Positions 53,517 to 62,337 of a stretch of 64,000 bases of DNA are shown here, piece after piece. The translations under genes were made by a program, and so were the position numbers. The notes beneath the pieces were generated by a model. The model searched no databases and was not told the DNA's origin. It saw nothing but the letters and a program-made list of their open reading frames with translations. The stretch's first letter is position 1, and each line of letters begins with the position of its first letter. Origin of the DNA: Hyphomonas atlantica corrig. (GTDB lineage Bacteria > Pseudomonadota > Alphaproteobacteria > Caulobacterales > Hyphomonadaceae); NCBI RefSeq assembly GCF_000682715.1, contig NZ_AWFH01000034.1:124001-188000 (forward strand), read 5' to 3'.

Positions 53517-54637
53517 GCCGCGAACCAGGGTTCCAACAGGCTGATGGCCTCCTCAATCTGCGGCGTGGACAAGGCAAACGAGAACCGCATGAATCTGTGC
53601 CCTCCGACCGGGTCGAAATCGACGCCGGGCGCTGTGGCGATGCCGGTGTCCTCAAGCAGCTTCAGGCAGAAGGCGAGGCTGTCGTTTGTGTATTTGGAAA
53701 TGTCCGCATAGATATAGAAAGCGCCATCGGGTGGAGCGATCCTCTCAAGCCCCAGCCGAGGCAGCGCTTCAAGCATCAATTCGCGGTTCTTGCGATAGAC
53801 CTCGACATGGCCATCCAGCTCTTCCGCGCTGTCCATTGCGACCAGTCCGGCGTGTTGGGAGAGCGAAGGCGGCGTCAGGAAAAGATTGCCGACATAGGCG
53901 CTGGTCCGCGCTGCGCCATCTTCCGGGGATACAAGCCAACCAAGGCGCCAGGCAGGCATGGAGAAGTATTTCGAAAACGAATTCACGATGTACGCGTCAG
54001 GCGAAAACTCCAGCATCGAACATGTGTCCGGGCCATAGCTGAGCCCGTGATAGATTTCGTCAGAGATCACACGGATGTTCTTTGCTTTTGCGACAGCGGC
54101 AAGCTCGGCGAGTTCGCTGGCCGGAATGATCGTGCCGGTCGGATTGGCGGGGCTGGCGATGATGACGCCAGCCGGTACCGGGTCAATTGCGTCCAGCGCC
54201 GCAGCGGTCAGCTGGAACCGGACATCCGCCCCGCAGGCGATCTCCACAGGCTCCAGGTTCAGGGCACGCAACGTATTGCGATAGGCAACATAGCCCGGCC
54301 GGGCCAGGGCGATCCGGTCTCCCGGATTGAACGCCGTGGACAGGGCCAGAACGAGCGCCGGGGAGGCGCCACAAGTCAGCGTCACGCGGCCAGGCGGCAG
54401 GTCGATGCCGTATTCATCCTTGTAGTGGCGGCAGATACGTTCCTTGAGCGGACGGCTCTCCCAATAGCCCATCGGGTCGGTGTCGAGCACGTCATGGGCT
54501 TTTGCAATGGCGCCGCGCGGTGCTGGCGTAGAGGGCTGACCGAATTCCATATGCAGGATGCGGCGGCCCTCGGCCTTCAGGTCATGCGCGCGACGACTCA
54601 CCGAAATGGCGCGAAATGGATCGATATCTTGTCCCAT
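53501..54637 (-). CDS. PLP-dependent aminotransferase (class I/II)
   Basis: The 378-residue fold-type I enzyme has GASPALVLALSTAFNPGDRI, SPANPTGTIIPASELAEL (substrate carboxylate region), RVISDEIYHGLSYG with the cofactor-binding Asp and Tyr, and SFSKYFSMPAWRLGWLV with the Schiff-base lysine. Arg in HRFMRFSFA binds the substrate carboxylate. The ATG at 54637 lies one base after the TRAP permease stop, so it is the last gene of the TRAP operon. Amino donor and acceptor are not readable; coupling with a 2-oxo acid importer suggests it aminates the imported acid or the reverse. Confidence 0.88.
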   Translation of the reverse strand: MGQDIDPFRAISVSRRAHDLKAEGRRILHMEFGQPSTPAPRGAIAKAHDVLDTDPMGYWESRPLKERICRHYKDEYGIDLPPGRVTLTCGASPALVLALSTAFNPGDRIALARPGYVAYRNTLRALNLEPVEIACGADVRFQLTAAALDAIDPVPAGVIIASPANPTGTIIPASELAELAAVAKAKNIRVISDEIYHGLSYGPDTCSMLEFSPDAYIVNSFSKYFSMPAWRLGWLVSPEDGAARTSAYVGNLFLTPPSLSQHAGLVAMDSAEELDGHVEVYRKNRELMLEALPRLGLERIAPPDGAFYIYADISKYTNDSLAFCLKLLEDTGIATAPGVDFDPVGGHRFMRFSFALSTPQIEEAISLLEPWFAAQPQS

Positions 54638-54638
54638 A

Positions 54639-56225
54639 CTAGCGGGCGGTAACGGCTGGTAGCCAGGTTGCCAAGGCGGGAATTGCCGCAACCAGACCGA
54701 TGAGGATCAACTGGAGCATGATGAATGGGATCGCACCCTGCCAGATCTGCATCGTTTTGATGCTGGGCGGCGCCGCTCCACGCAAATAGAACAAGGCAAA
54801 GCCAAAGGGCGGCGTCAGGAAACTCGTCTGAAGGTTGAGCGCCATAAGGATGGCCAGCCAGACCGGATCAAAGCCGAGAATGATCAGCGGCGGCGCGACG
54901 AGTGGCACGACGACGAACACAATCTCGATGAAGTCCAGGAAGAAGCCGAGGACGAACATGACCAGCATGGTTATGACCAGTGCGCCCCATCTGCCGCCGG
55001 GCATGGCGTGCAGCACATCGGCCACAATGTCGTCGCCGCCATAGCCGCGGAAGACGAGACTGAACAGCGAGGCCCCGATCAGGATCAGGAACACCATGCT
55101 GGTGATCTGCGTCGCGCTTTTGAGTGCCGGCAACAATTGGCGAACCCGTCGCAACACGATGAGACCCGCGGCGACACCGGCGAAGAACACGATAGACGCC
55201 AGGATCGTGAGCACGATGCCGAATTCGTTTGCGAGACCAATCTCCGCGACGCCGGTGCGCAGGTCGAACATGTTGCGCAACACGATGATGGTCACCACGC
55301 TGGCGAGGCCCGCTATCAGAAGCCATGACACGCGCTGTTCATGCTCATCATCGGCAAGGCGCAGGCCAGCAAGCAGGATGGCGCCGGCAACGCCGATGGC
55401 GGCCGCTTCTGTCGGTGGGGCGACGCCCCCAAGGATTGCCCCCAGCACAGCGATGATAAGCAGCAAGGGCGCGCCGAGGCCAAATGCGATCTCCCTGGCC
55501 GTCAGGGGCGGGCTGTCATCGTCCTGAACCGGTGGGCAACGATGCGGCTTGCGGATGGCCGTCAGAGCAATCCAGCCGAGATAGAGGCCGACCAGCAGAA
55601 GGCCGGGGATCAGCGCGCCGGCAAACAAATCACCCACGGACACGACAAAAGAGCCAGCAGCCCCTGTTGCCTGGCTTGCCTGGCTGGCGGCGTTCGAGAT
55701 GGCGTCGGCAAGCAGGATTAGCACGATGGAGGGCGGGATGATCTGGCCGAGCGTGCCGGAGGCGGCGATTGTGCCGGTGGCAAGGCGCGGATCATAGCCC
55801 TGACGGATCATGGTGGGCAGGGCGATCAGTGTCATGGTGATGACCGTCGCGCCCACGATGCCTGTTGAGGCGGCCAGCAATGCGCCGACCAGAACGACGG
55901 CATAGCCAAGCCCGCCGCGCACCTTGCCAAGCAGCCTGCTGGCAATGTGAAGCAAGTCTTCCGCCACGCGGGAGCGTTCAAGGATCACGCCCATGAGCAC
56001 GAAGAGCGGAACGGCGATCAGCGTCTGGTTCTGCATGATCGAGCCGCCGAGGATGCGACTGGGCAGGTTTCGGAGAAAGGCTTCGTCGAACACGCCGATG
56101 CCGATGCCGACGAGGGCGAAAAGCAATGCGACACCACCGAGCGTGAGCGCAACCTGATAGCCCGCCAGCAGCGCCAGTACAGCGCAGACGAACATCGAGA
56201 TGGCAAGGATGACTTCAAGCTCCAT
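54639..56225 (-). CDS. TRAP transporter large permease subunit
   Basis: The 528-residue membrane protein of the DctM family uses the sodium gradient to move organic acids delivered by the periplasmic binding protein. FVLMGVILERSRVAEDLLHI, GIVGATVITMTLIALPTM and PPSIVLILLADAISNAA are family motifs in the elevator-type transport domain, repeated near the C-terminus (LGFDPVWLAILMALNLQTSF, LTPPFGFALFYLRG). It is about 100 residues longer than common DctM proteins because of extra hydrophobic segments at about 280-380, as in other long permeases of this class. GGAGG selects ATG 56225, overlapping the small subunit by 11 bp. Confidence 0.9.
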   Translation of the reverse strand: MELEVILAISMFVCAVLALLAGYQVALTLGGVALLFALVGIGIGVFDEAFLRNLPSRILGGSIMQNQTLIAVPLFVLMGVILERSRVAEDLLHIASRLLGKVRGGLGYAVVLVGALLAASTGIVGATVITMTLIALPTMIRQGYDPRLATGTIAASGTLGQIIPPSIVLILLADAISNAASQASQATGAAGSFVVSVGDLFAGALIPGLLLVGLYLGWIALTAIRKPHRCPPVQDDDSPPLTAREIAFGLGAPLLLIIAVLGAILGGVAPPTEAAAIGVAGAILLAGLRLADDEHEQRVSWLLIAGLASVVTIIVLRNMFDLRTGVAEIGLANEFGIVLTILASIVFFAGVAAGLIVLRRVRQLLPALKSATQITSMVFLILIGASLFSLVFRGYGGDDIVADVLHAMPGGRWGALVITMLVMFVLGFFLDFIEIVFVVVPLVAPPLIILGFDPVWLAILMALNLQTSFLTPPFGFALFYLRGAAPPSIKTMQIWQGAIPFIMLQLILIGLVAAIPALATWLPAVTAR

Positions 56226-56844
56226 GGATGCCTCCATGCGGGGCTTCGTCGGGGGCATCCTCGAGCTTGCCGGTCAGGCGCAGAGCGGCCTTCAATGCTT
56301 CGGACAATCCCTGTGTGACCATCAGCATGGCGAAGGCCGGAAGCAGCGTCTTGAACAGGAAGAGCAGGGGCAGACCGTCCGACTCGCGTGAGCCTTCGAA
56401 CAGTGCCCAGCTGCGAGCGAGGCCCTGCTCGGTCATTGCCAGCAACCGGATGCAGATCGGGAAGAGGAAGAGGTAAATGCCAGCCAGCTCGACCCAGTTT
56501 CGCCCCCGCGTGCCGAAACGTGGGCGAAGAATATCTACGCGCACATGTGCGTCGTCTCTCAGGGCTGAGGCAGAGCCCAGCATGAACATGGCCGCAAAGG
56601 CATAGACGACAATCTCGTTCAGCCAGGTGAAAGAAAGGCCGAAAGCGTAGCGCAGCAGCACGACCAGCAACTGCGCGCCAACCAGAATGATGGCGCTAGC
56701 GATCGCGCCACCCAGCGCCCAGCCGGACACCGCGTCTATGCGCGAAATCAACCATTTGGCCGCGCGCTCAATCGGCTCAGGCCAGATCAGCAGGAGCAGC
56801 GGCAATGCGAGCAAAGGCGACAGGGCAAGGCCCAGCCATTTCAT
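56215..56844 (-). CDS. TRAP transporter small permease subunit
   Basis: This 209-residue DctQ-type protein with about five hydrophobic segments has the family pattern LLRYAFGLSFTWLNEIVVYA and LRDDAHVRVDILRPRFGTR. It partners the large permease and is coupled to it by an 11-bp overlap. GGGAGG four bases before ATG 56844 is the best ribosome site; an ATG at 56880 is in frame. Its start is 55 bp downstream of the binding-protein gene. Confidence 0.88.
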   Translation of the reverse strand: MKWLGLALSPLLALPLLLLIWPEPIERAAKWLISRIDAVSGWALGGAIASAIILVGAQLLVVLLRYAFGLSFTWLNEIVVYAFAAMFMLGSASALRDDAHVRVDILRPRFGTRGRNWVELAGIYLFLFPICIRLLAMTEQGLARSWALFEGSRESDGLPLLFLFKTLLPAFAMLMVTQGLSEALKAALRLTGKLEDAPDEAPHGGIHGA

Positions 56845-56899
56845 GGCACCTCCCACTGACAGGAAAATATCCGGTGACATGCTCTGCGTGCCCCCCGGT

Positions 56900-58009
56900 C
56901 TATTTGTTTGAATTGCGGGCGGCGTAGTACGGCCCTTCGGACACATCGGCCCAGCCGCGCATCAGCTTCAGGCTGGCCTCGAAGCTCTCATAGATGCGCT
57001 TCTCGATTCCGTCGCGCCCGGAGTCCGCGCGCACATCCCATGCCGCCTCAGCCATTCGGCTGACAACTTCATCCGGGAAACTGCGCATCTGTACGCCGTG
57101 TTCACGGGTCAGCAGGTCCAGGTGCACCGCATTCTGGTAGGTGAATTCGCCGAGGGAGGTGTGGTTTACGCTCTCGCAGGCCGCTTTGATGATGGCCTGC
57201 TCGCCGGGAGTGAGATCTTCCCAGATGCGGAGGTTCATGCCGACCGCGAGGCTGGCGCCGGGCTCATGGAAGCCGGGGCCATAGTAAAAAGGCGCTTCCC
57301 GATAGAAGCCGAGATAGTAGTCATTCCACGGGCCGACCCATTCGGTGGCGTCGATCGCGCCGGTCTGGAGGGATTGATAGATTTCCCCGCCGGGCAATGC
57401 GATGGACGATCCGCCCAGGGCGCGCAGCACATCGCCACCCTGGCCGGGAATGCGCATTTTCAGGCCGACAAGATCGTCCAGACTGTTGATCTCCTTGCGG
57501 AACCAGCCGCCCATCTGGTGACCGGTGTTCGCTGCCTGTATCGATTTGACGCCGAATTGCGCCGAGAGTTCGTCCCAGAGTTCCTGTCCGCCGCCAAAGT
57601 CGATCCACCCCATCAGTTCTTGCGCCGTCATGCCGAAGGGCACGGCGGTGAAGAAGGGATAGGCGCTGGACTTGGCGGTCCAGTAGTATTCCGCGCCATG
57701 ATACATGTCCGCCGAGCCATTCGACACGGCGTCGAAGGATTCGAAAGGTGGCACCAATTCGCCGGCCGCGAAGACTTTCACCTCCATCAGCCCATCTGAC
57801 ATTTGCTGGATACGCTCGGCCACGCGCTCGGCGGCTTCGCCAAGACCGGGCAGGCCCTTGGGCCAGGTGGTGACCATATTGAAGCGGCGACGATTGCGCG
57901 CAATGGCCGGGGCAGCAAGGTCTGCAGCCTTTTCCGGATTGGCGAAAGCAGCGGCCGCCCCGGCAAGGCCGAGGGCACCCGCACCCAGCAGGTTGCGTCT
58001 ATGGATCAT
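56900..58009 (-). CDS. TRAP substrate-binding protein, TakP type (2-oxo acids)
   Basis: The 369-residue periplasmic protein has a twin-arginine-like signal (HRRNLLGAGALGLAG). Its body matches the TakP group: VKVFAAGELVPPFESFDAVS, GHQMGGWFRKEIN, LKMRIPGQGGDVL, and LQTGAIDATEWVGPWND at the ligand pocket. TakP proteins bind pyruvate and other 2-oxo monocarboxylates as dimers. GGGGAGGA precedes the ATG. It opens the operon binding protein - small permease - large permease - aminotransferase. The ligand class is inferred from these motifs. Confidence 0.88.
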   Translation of the reverse strand: MIHRRNLLGAGALGLAGAAAAFANPEKAADLAAPAIARNRRRFNMVTTWPKGLPGLGEAAERVAERIQQMSDGLMEVKVFAAGELVPPFESFDAVSNGSADMYHGAEYYWTAKSSAYPFFTAVPFGMTAQELMGWIDFGGGQELWDELSAQFGVKSIQAANTGHQMGGWFRKEINSLDDLVGLKMRIPGQGGDVLRALGGSSIALPGGEIYQSLQTGAIDATEWVGPWNDYYLGFYREAPFYYGPGFHEPGASLAVGMNLRIWEDLTPGEQAIIKAACESVNHTSLGEFTYQNAVHLDLLTREHGVQMRSFPDEVVSRMAEAAWDVRADSGRDGIEKRIYESFEASLKLMRGWADVSEGPYYAARNSNK

Positions 58010-58065
58010 CCAGTCCTCCCCCTGCCTTTTCCCGATCTCCCGTCCGGATCAAAGGCGGTATTGTG

Positions 58066-58824
58066 TCACTCGTCGTCGCCCAGTGGTCGCCAGACGTCGC
58101 CATCGAGCACTTCTAGCGGTTTGTAGCGACGTTTGTAGTCCATTTTCTGGCTACCTTTGACCCAATACCCCAAATAGACATGCGGCAGGCCGAGGTCCTG
58201 GGCATGAAGAATATGATCCAGGATGAGGTAGTGCCCGAGACCCCGGGCGCTGAGGTGGGGATCGAAGAAGGTATAGACCATCGAGAAGCCGTCGCGGAGA
58301 ATGTCCGTGATCGAGGCAGCGACCAGCGGCGAATCCTCGTCCGGTCCGTCGCGATACTCGAAGATCAGGCTCTGCACCGGGCTGCCGCCAACCATCGCGC
58401 TATAGTCGCGATAGGACATGTCCGACATGCCGGCGCCGTTATGGCGGGAGCGCAGATAGGATTTCAGCAGGCGATATTGCTCGCGGCTTGGCTGGGCCTT
58501 AACCGGGCGGCGGATGATCGAGTCATTCCGGTTCAGGGCGCGGCGATCATTTCGTGATAGTTCAAAATCCCGCGTGGCGACGCGCACACTGCGGCAGGCA
58601 TTGCAGCGTGGGCAGGCCGGGCGATAGGCGATGCTCTGGCTGCGCCGGAAGCCTGCCTGGCTCAGCGAATTGTGCACCAGATCCGCTTCCCCGATGGCCA
58701 GGTTGGTAAACGCCTTGCGTTCCTGCTTGCCCGGCAGGTACGGGCACGGGCTGAGATTCGTCACGTAGAAACGCAGCGAGCGCTCAAGACCAGGCGGCAG
58801 GATCTGGGAGTCGGTGAATTTCAT
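58066..58824 (-). CDS. bpt: Aspartate/glutamate leucyltransferase (N-end rule)
   Basis: Bpt adds leucine from Leu-tRNA to proteins with N-terminal Asp or Glu, marking them for ClpS/ClpAP. The 252-residue protein shows CPYLPGKQERKAFTNL, YRPACPRCNACRSVRV with the conserved Cys cluster, RSHNGAGMSDMSYRDYSAMV and LGLPHVYLGYWVKGSQKMDYK, the arginyl/leucyltransferase pattern. Prokaryotic members of this ATE-related family are leucyltransferases. It stands between the TRAP operon and an SLC13 permease with no obvious functional tie. Confidence 0.93.
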   Translation of the reverse strand: MKFTDSQILPPGLERSLRFYVTNLSPCPYLPGKQERKAFTNLAIGEADLVHNSLSQAGFRRSQSIAYRPACPRCNACRSVRVATRDFELSRNDRRALNRNDSIIRRPVKAQPSREQYRLLKSYLRSRHNGAGMSDMSYRDYSAMVGGSPVQSLIFEYRDGPDEDSPLVAASITDILRDGFSMVYTFFDPHLSARGLGHYLILDHILHAQDLGLPHVYLGYWVKGSQKMDYKRRYKPLEVLDGDVWRPLGDDE

Positions 58825-58840
58825 GCCGCAGACGATACAC

Positions 58841-60685
58841 TCACAAATCGAACCGCCAAGGGGCGAATATCGTAAACACGGCCCAAAGCAGAATGACGAG
58901 CGGGCCGCCGAACTTCATGAAATCCCCGAATTTGTAGTGTCCCGGGCCCATGACCAGCATGTTGGTCTGGTAAGCAATCGGCGTCGCGAAACAGCAATTA
59001 GCGCCATAGATCACCGCCAGGAGGAAGGGCAGCGGATCTTCCACCTTCAGCTCCGCCGCCGCAGATAGGGCGATGGGCGAGAACAGGATGGCCGTCGCGG
59101 CATTGCTGAGCAGATTGGTCAACAAGGCAACGGCCAGGAAGATCGCAGAGAGAACCGCCAGCGTGCCATAAGGCGAAGCGATATTGACCACGGCATGGGC
59201 AATTTCGCCCGCTGCGCCTGTTTTCTCCAGCGCCATACCCATCGCGAGCGCTGCGCCGATCACAAGGAAGATGCGCAGATCCAGCGCCCGGCTGGCCTGA
59301 CGTGTGTTCAGGCAGCCCGCGACCAGCATTCCGACACCCGCAAGAACCGACGCATGCAGGATGGAGAGAAGGTTCGTAGCGGCCGCAATGACCATGGCGA
59401 TGGATATGACCCGCGCGGCGAGGGCCTTGGTCGTGAGTGGGATTTCGGTCTGGGACCATTCGAGCAGGATGAGGTCGCGGCTGGAACGCAATTCCCGGAA
59501 CGCATCAACCGGTCCACACAGGAGCAGCGTGTCGCCAGACTCCAGGCGGATCTCGCCCAGCTTGGTGCGGATCATGCGGCTGCGGCGCTGGATGCCGAGT
59601 GTCACGGCCCGCGTCAGGCGGCGGAAGCCGAGCATCTCAACCGTTCGGCCAACCATGCGGGAGCCGGGGGCGATCACCGCTTCAGTCAGGGCCAGCGTTC
59701 CGGGGCGGGGCGATTCTTCAAGGTCCGCTCCGGAGGCCTGCCAGACCTGCTGCAGGAAGTCTGGCTGGCGAGCGAGCACATTCTGAAGCGCCGCGCGGGT
59801 GGCGGCGATAATCACCAGATCACCCACTTGCAGGCTGATATCTTCATAAGGCGGCAGGAAGGCGCGCTCGCCGCGCTGGATCATGCGCACAGTCATGTCC
59901 GGCAAGTCTGTAAACATGCCCGCAATGGGTTTCTTGCCGAGCAGGAAATGTCCTTGTGTGACTTCGATCTGCGCCACGAATTGCTTGCCCGAAGGCTGGA
60001 CGATGTCGTCAGACAGGCCCCGGCGGTTGGGCAGCATGAATTTGGAGAAGATCAGAATATAGAGCAGGCCCGCCGCGGCGAGGATCAGCCCCATTGGGGT
60101 CTGGTCAAAGAAGCCGAGTTGTTCGCCTGTGATCCGGTCATAGGATTCTGCAGCCAGCAAATTGGTCGAGGTGCCGATCAGGGTCGTCATGCCCGCAAAG
60201 ATCGATGCGAAGCTGAGCGGCATCATCAGGCGCGATTGCGGCGCGTTCATGCGCATGGCGATGGCGGTCATCACAGGCAGGAACATGATGACAATGGGGG
60301 TATTGTTCACAAAGGCGCTGGTCACGAATACGGCGAGAAAGGCCAGTATCAGCGTCGTGACCGGTCGCTTGTCATATCCTGCAAGCAGGGCCTTGGTGGG
60401 GCCTTCCAGCGCGCCGGTCTGAAACAGGCCCTGGCCAACGACAAGCAGCGCCATGATCGTGATGAGGGCGGGGTTTCCGAAGCCCGACAACAGATCAGAG
60501 GCGCTGATCGCGTTGCCGTCCACATCGCTCGCCCCCGGAATGGCAAAGACGAGCAGGAGGGCCGCGATCACGCAAACGGAGACAAATTCCATCGACCAGC
60601 GGTCGAGCATGTAGAAGGTGATGGCTGCACACACGACGGCGAGGCTCGCCCACATCGGCCAGGTTTGGACCAGCTCAGATAGCAT
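58841..60685 (-). CDS. SLC13-family permease with two TrkA-C domains
   Basis: The 614-residue protein has about ten membrane segments split by a cytoplasmic insert at about residues 210-420. The insert holds two RCK_C/TrkA-C domains (YEDISLQVGDLVIIAATRAA and IRLESGDTLLLCGPVDAFRE end their conserved strands). Transport-domain landmarks include NNTPIVIMFLPVMTAIAMRM and LIGTSTNLLAAESY in the first half and LTNLLSNAATAILFSPIALS in the second, the SLC13/DASS helical hairpins. Substrates of this subtype include sulfate and dicarboxylates; specificity here is not readable. Confidence 0.9.
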   Translation of the reverse strand: MLSELVQTWPMWASLAVVCAAITFYMLDRWSMEFVSVCVIAALLLVFAIPGASDVDGNAISASDLLSGFGNPALITIMALLVVGQGLFQTGALEGPTKALLAGYDKRPVTTLILAFLAVFVTSAFVNNTPIVIMFLPVMTAIAMRMNAPQSRLMMPLSFASIFAGMTTLIGTSTNLLAAESYDRITGEQLGFFDQTPMGLILAAAGLLYILIFSKFMLPNRRGLSDDIVQPSGKQFVAQIEVTQGHFLLGKKPIAGMFTDLPDMTVRMIQRGERAFLPPYEDISLQVGDLVIIAATRAALQNVLARQPDFLQQVWQASGADLEESPRPGTLALTEAVIAPGSRMVGRTVEMLGFRRLTRAVTLGIQRRSRMIRTKLGEIRLESGDTLLLCGPVDAFRELRSSRDLILLEWSQTEIPLTTKALAARVISIAMVIAAATNLLSILHASVLAGVGMLVAGCLNTRQASRALDLRIFLVIGAALAMGMALEKTGAAGEIAHAVVNIASPYGTLAVLSAIFLAVALLTNLLSNAATAILFSPIALSAAAELKVEDPLPFLLAVIYGANCCFATPIAYQTNMLVMGPGHYKFGDFMKFGGPLVILLWAVFTIFAPWRFDL

Positions 60686-60729
60686 TGCGGCTCCGGGTCT
60701 TGAGTGTGCTTTGGCCCGGTCCGCAGGGA

Positions 60730-61422
60730 CTAGCCGTCAAGATCAAGCAATATGCTTATCCGGCGATTGACTGACAAGTGCGGCTCACCCGGTTTAAGCG
60801 GTTGGGTATCCGCCAATCCTGTTACAGCGCGTACACGTTCGGGGGATATACCGGCATTTGAGAGCACCCGTCTCGCTGCGTTGGCGCGTTCGGAAGAGAT
60901 ATCCCAATTGCTCCGATTCGGAATCAGGCTCGGAAAGGCATCGGTGTGGCCCTCAATCGTGATCGCGCCTGGCATGCCCCCGAGGGCGACGCCAAGATCG
61001 CGTGTGAGTGCCTCACCTGAATCGGTCAGGGTGCCGCTTTCACTGTCAAAGAGAGGGCGCGCGTCGCCATCGACCAGGTCGATACGGATGCCGTTTGCCT
61101 CCTGGGTCAGGATCAGGCTCGTGCCAGCGGCGCTCAAGGCCGGGTTCGATTTCAGGGCATGGAACGCACGGGCGGATTCCGAAGGGCGCAGATCGACCAG
61201 CGTGCTCGATTGCGTTGCGGTGGTGTCTTCACCCGTGAAGAAGTCCGCGATCGCTGTGCGGGAGTCTGGTGACACACCACTGACGAGCCACATGACCAGG
61301 AAAAAGGCCACGAGCGCTGTCAGGAAGTCGACATAAGCCATCTTCCACGTGCCCATCTTGCGCCGAGGCGCGGCGGGCCTTCTGCCCGGAAAGCGTTGCG
61401 AGGTGGTGGTGGCAATCGCCAT
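60730..61422 (-). CDS. motB: Flagellar motor protein MotB
   Basis: The 230-residue stator protein has a basic N-terminus and a single helix WKMAYVDFLTALVAFFLVMW with the proton-carrying Asp32. A linker follows, then an OmpA-type peptidoglycan-binding domain at about residues 110-230 (TIEGHTDAFP, NWDISSERANAARRVLSNAG, VNRRISILLDL). It fixes the stator to the wall and needs MotA, which is not in this window; motA and motB are also apart in Caulobacter. No other flagellar gene is nearby. Confidence 0.92.
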   Translation of the reverse strand: MAIATTTSQRFPGRRPAAPRRKMGTWKMAYVDFLTALVAFFLVMWLVSGVSPDSRTAIADFFTGEDTTATQSSTLVDLRPSESARAFHALKSNPALSAAGTSLILTQEANGIRIDLVDGDARPLFDSESGTLTDSGEALTRDLGVALGGMPGAITIEGHTDAFPSLIPNRSNWDISSERANAARRVLSNAGISPERVRAVTGLADTQPLKPGEPHLSVNRRISILLDLDG

Positions 61423-61538
61423 GCGCTTCAGTTCCCATCATTCTGTCAGGAATGGCGGTTCTACCAGAGCTTGGTTTATGCCGGTTGAGAACAAAGGGTG
61501 GGATTTGCGTCAAATTTCAATGAAGTGGCGGCGCTCTA

Positions 61539-62240
61539 TCAGCTCGGTGATTTTAGTATTCGCGCGACTAGTTCGAATATTGGAGAAGAGTACTCCAAGG
61601 TCGTTGCGAAGAGTGCAACATAGAGAGCGTACCTAATCTCCCGATTGGGATGAAACAGATAGTGCCGCACATCCCACCAGCGAACTTCACGCGCAAAAAT
61701 ATCGAATTGGCCGTCTACGCCAACACTGTCGCTGGTGCCATCATCAGCTTTGCTTGCGGATCCGATCTTCAGCTTCGTCAACGTTTCCGCGTCGACGCGA
61801 ACTTCATTTCTGTCCTGCCCAAAGTAAGCGGCCTTTAGTCGTATTTCTGTTCTGCAGACGCTGTTTCCGCCTTCTTGGAACTGAACAACGAAATACTTGT
61901 CACCGTATGCTTCGTTTAGTTTCGAGCCGGCTTCACGATACCCAAGGCCGCTATAACCAGTTTCCCCTACCAGCTTGGCCATCGTGTACGGATTGAGACG
62001 CATAAGTCGCTTTTCAGGTAGAGCGCCAGCAGGAACTCTCATTTCGAAGACTTGGTCATGTGTCTCCAAGCCCTTGTATCGCGCAATCAGACGAACAATG
62101 ACGAACGCGGCAATTCCCAAAATTAAACTAAGTACCAAATTCCATACATTGATCACTAGTAGTGGTTGATCGCAGGCCAAGCCCCATTCTTTTGTAGTCG
62201 TGCATATGTAAGACGGCACCTTTCCAATTTGCTCCAGCAT
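61539..62240 (-). CDS. Orphan membrane protein of atypical composition
   Basis: The 233-residue product is not recognised. An N-terminal hydrophobic segment (VINVWNLVLSLILGIAAFVI, about residues 28-47) is followed by a soluble domain of about 130 residues with beta-like strands (KYFVVQFQEGGNSVCRTEI) and a second hydrophobic stretch near the C-terminus (YALYVALFATTLEYSS). GGGGGAAG before ATG 62240 decides the start against 62258. The gene is visibly AT-richer, with more A/T in third positions than its neighbours, suggesting recent acquisition. Confidence 0.65.
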   Translation of the reverse strand: MLEQIGKVPSYICTTTKEWGLACDQPLLVINVWNLVLSLILGIAAFVIVRLIARYKGLETHDQVFEMRVPAGALPEKRLMRLNPYTMAKLVGETGYSGLGYREAGSKLNEAYGDKYFVVQFQEGGNSVCRTEIRLKAAYFGQDRNEVRVDAETLTKLKIGSASKADDGTSDSVGVDGQFDIFAREVRWWDVRHYLFHPNREIRYALYVALFATTLEYSSPIFELVARILKSPS

Positions 62241-62337
62241 CCTTGTCTTCCCCCTCATGTAATCTAGTAGTGATCTCTCTCAGTCGGACTATCTAACGAC
62301 AAGATAGCAACCGCTTTCAACTAAGGGGCGATACAGA

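Noticed and set aside
53597-54652. 351-codon plus-strand frame
   Set aside because: Antisense to the aminotransferase gene with full catalytic motifs.
59195-60682. 495-codon plus-strand frame
   Set aside because: Antisense to the SLC13 permease; no hydrophobic or domain pattern of its own.
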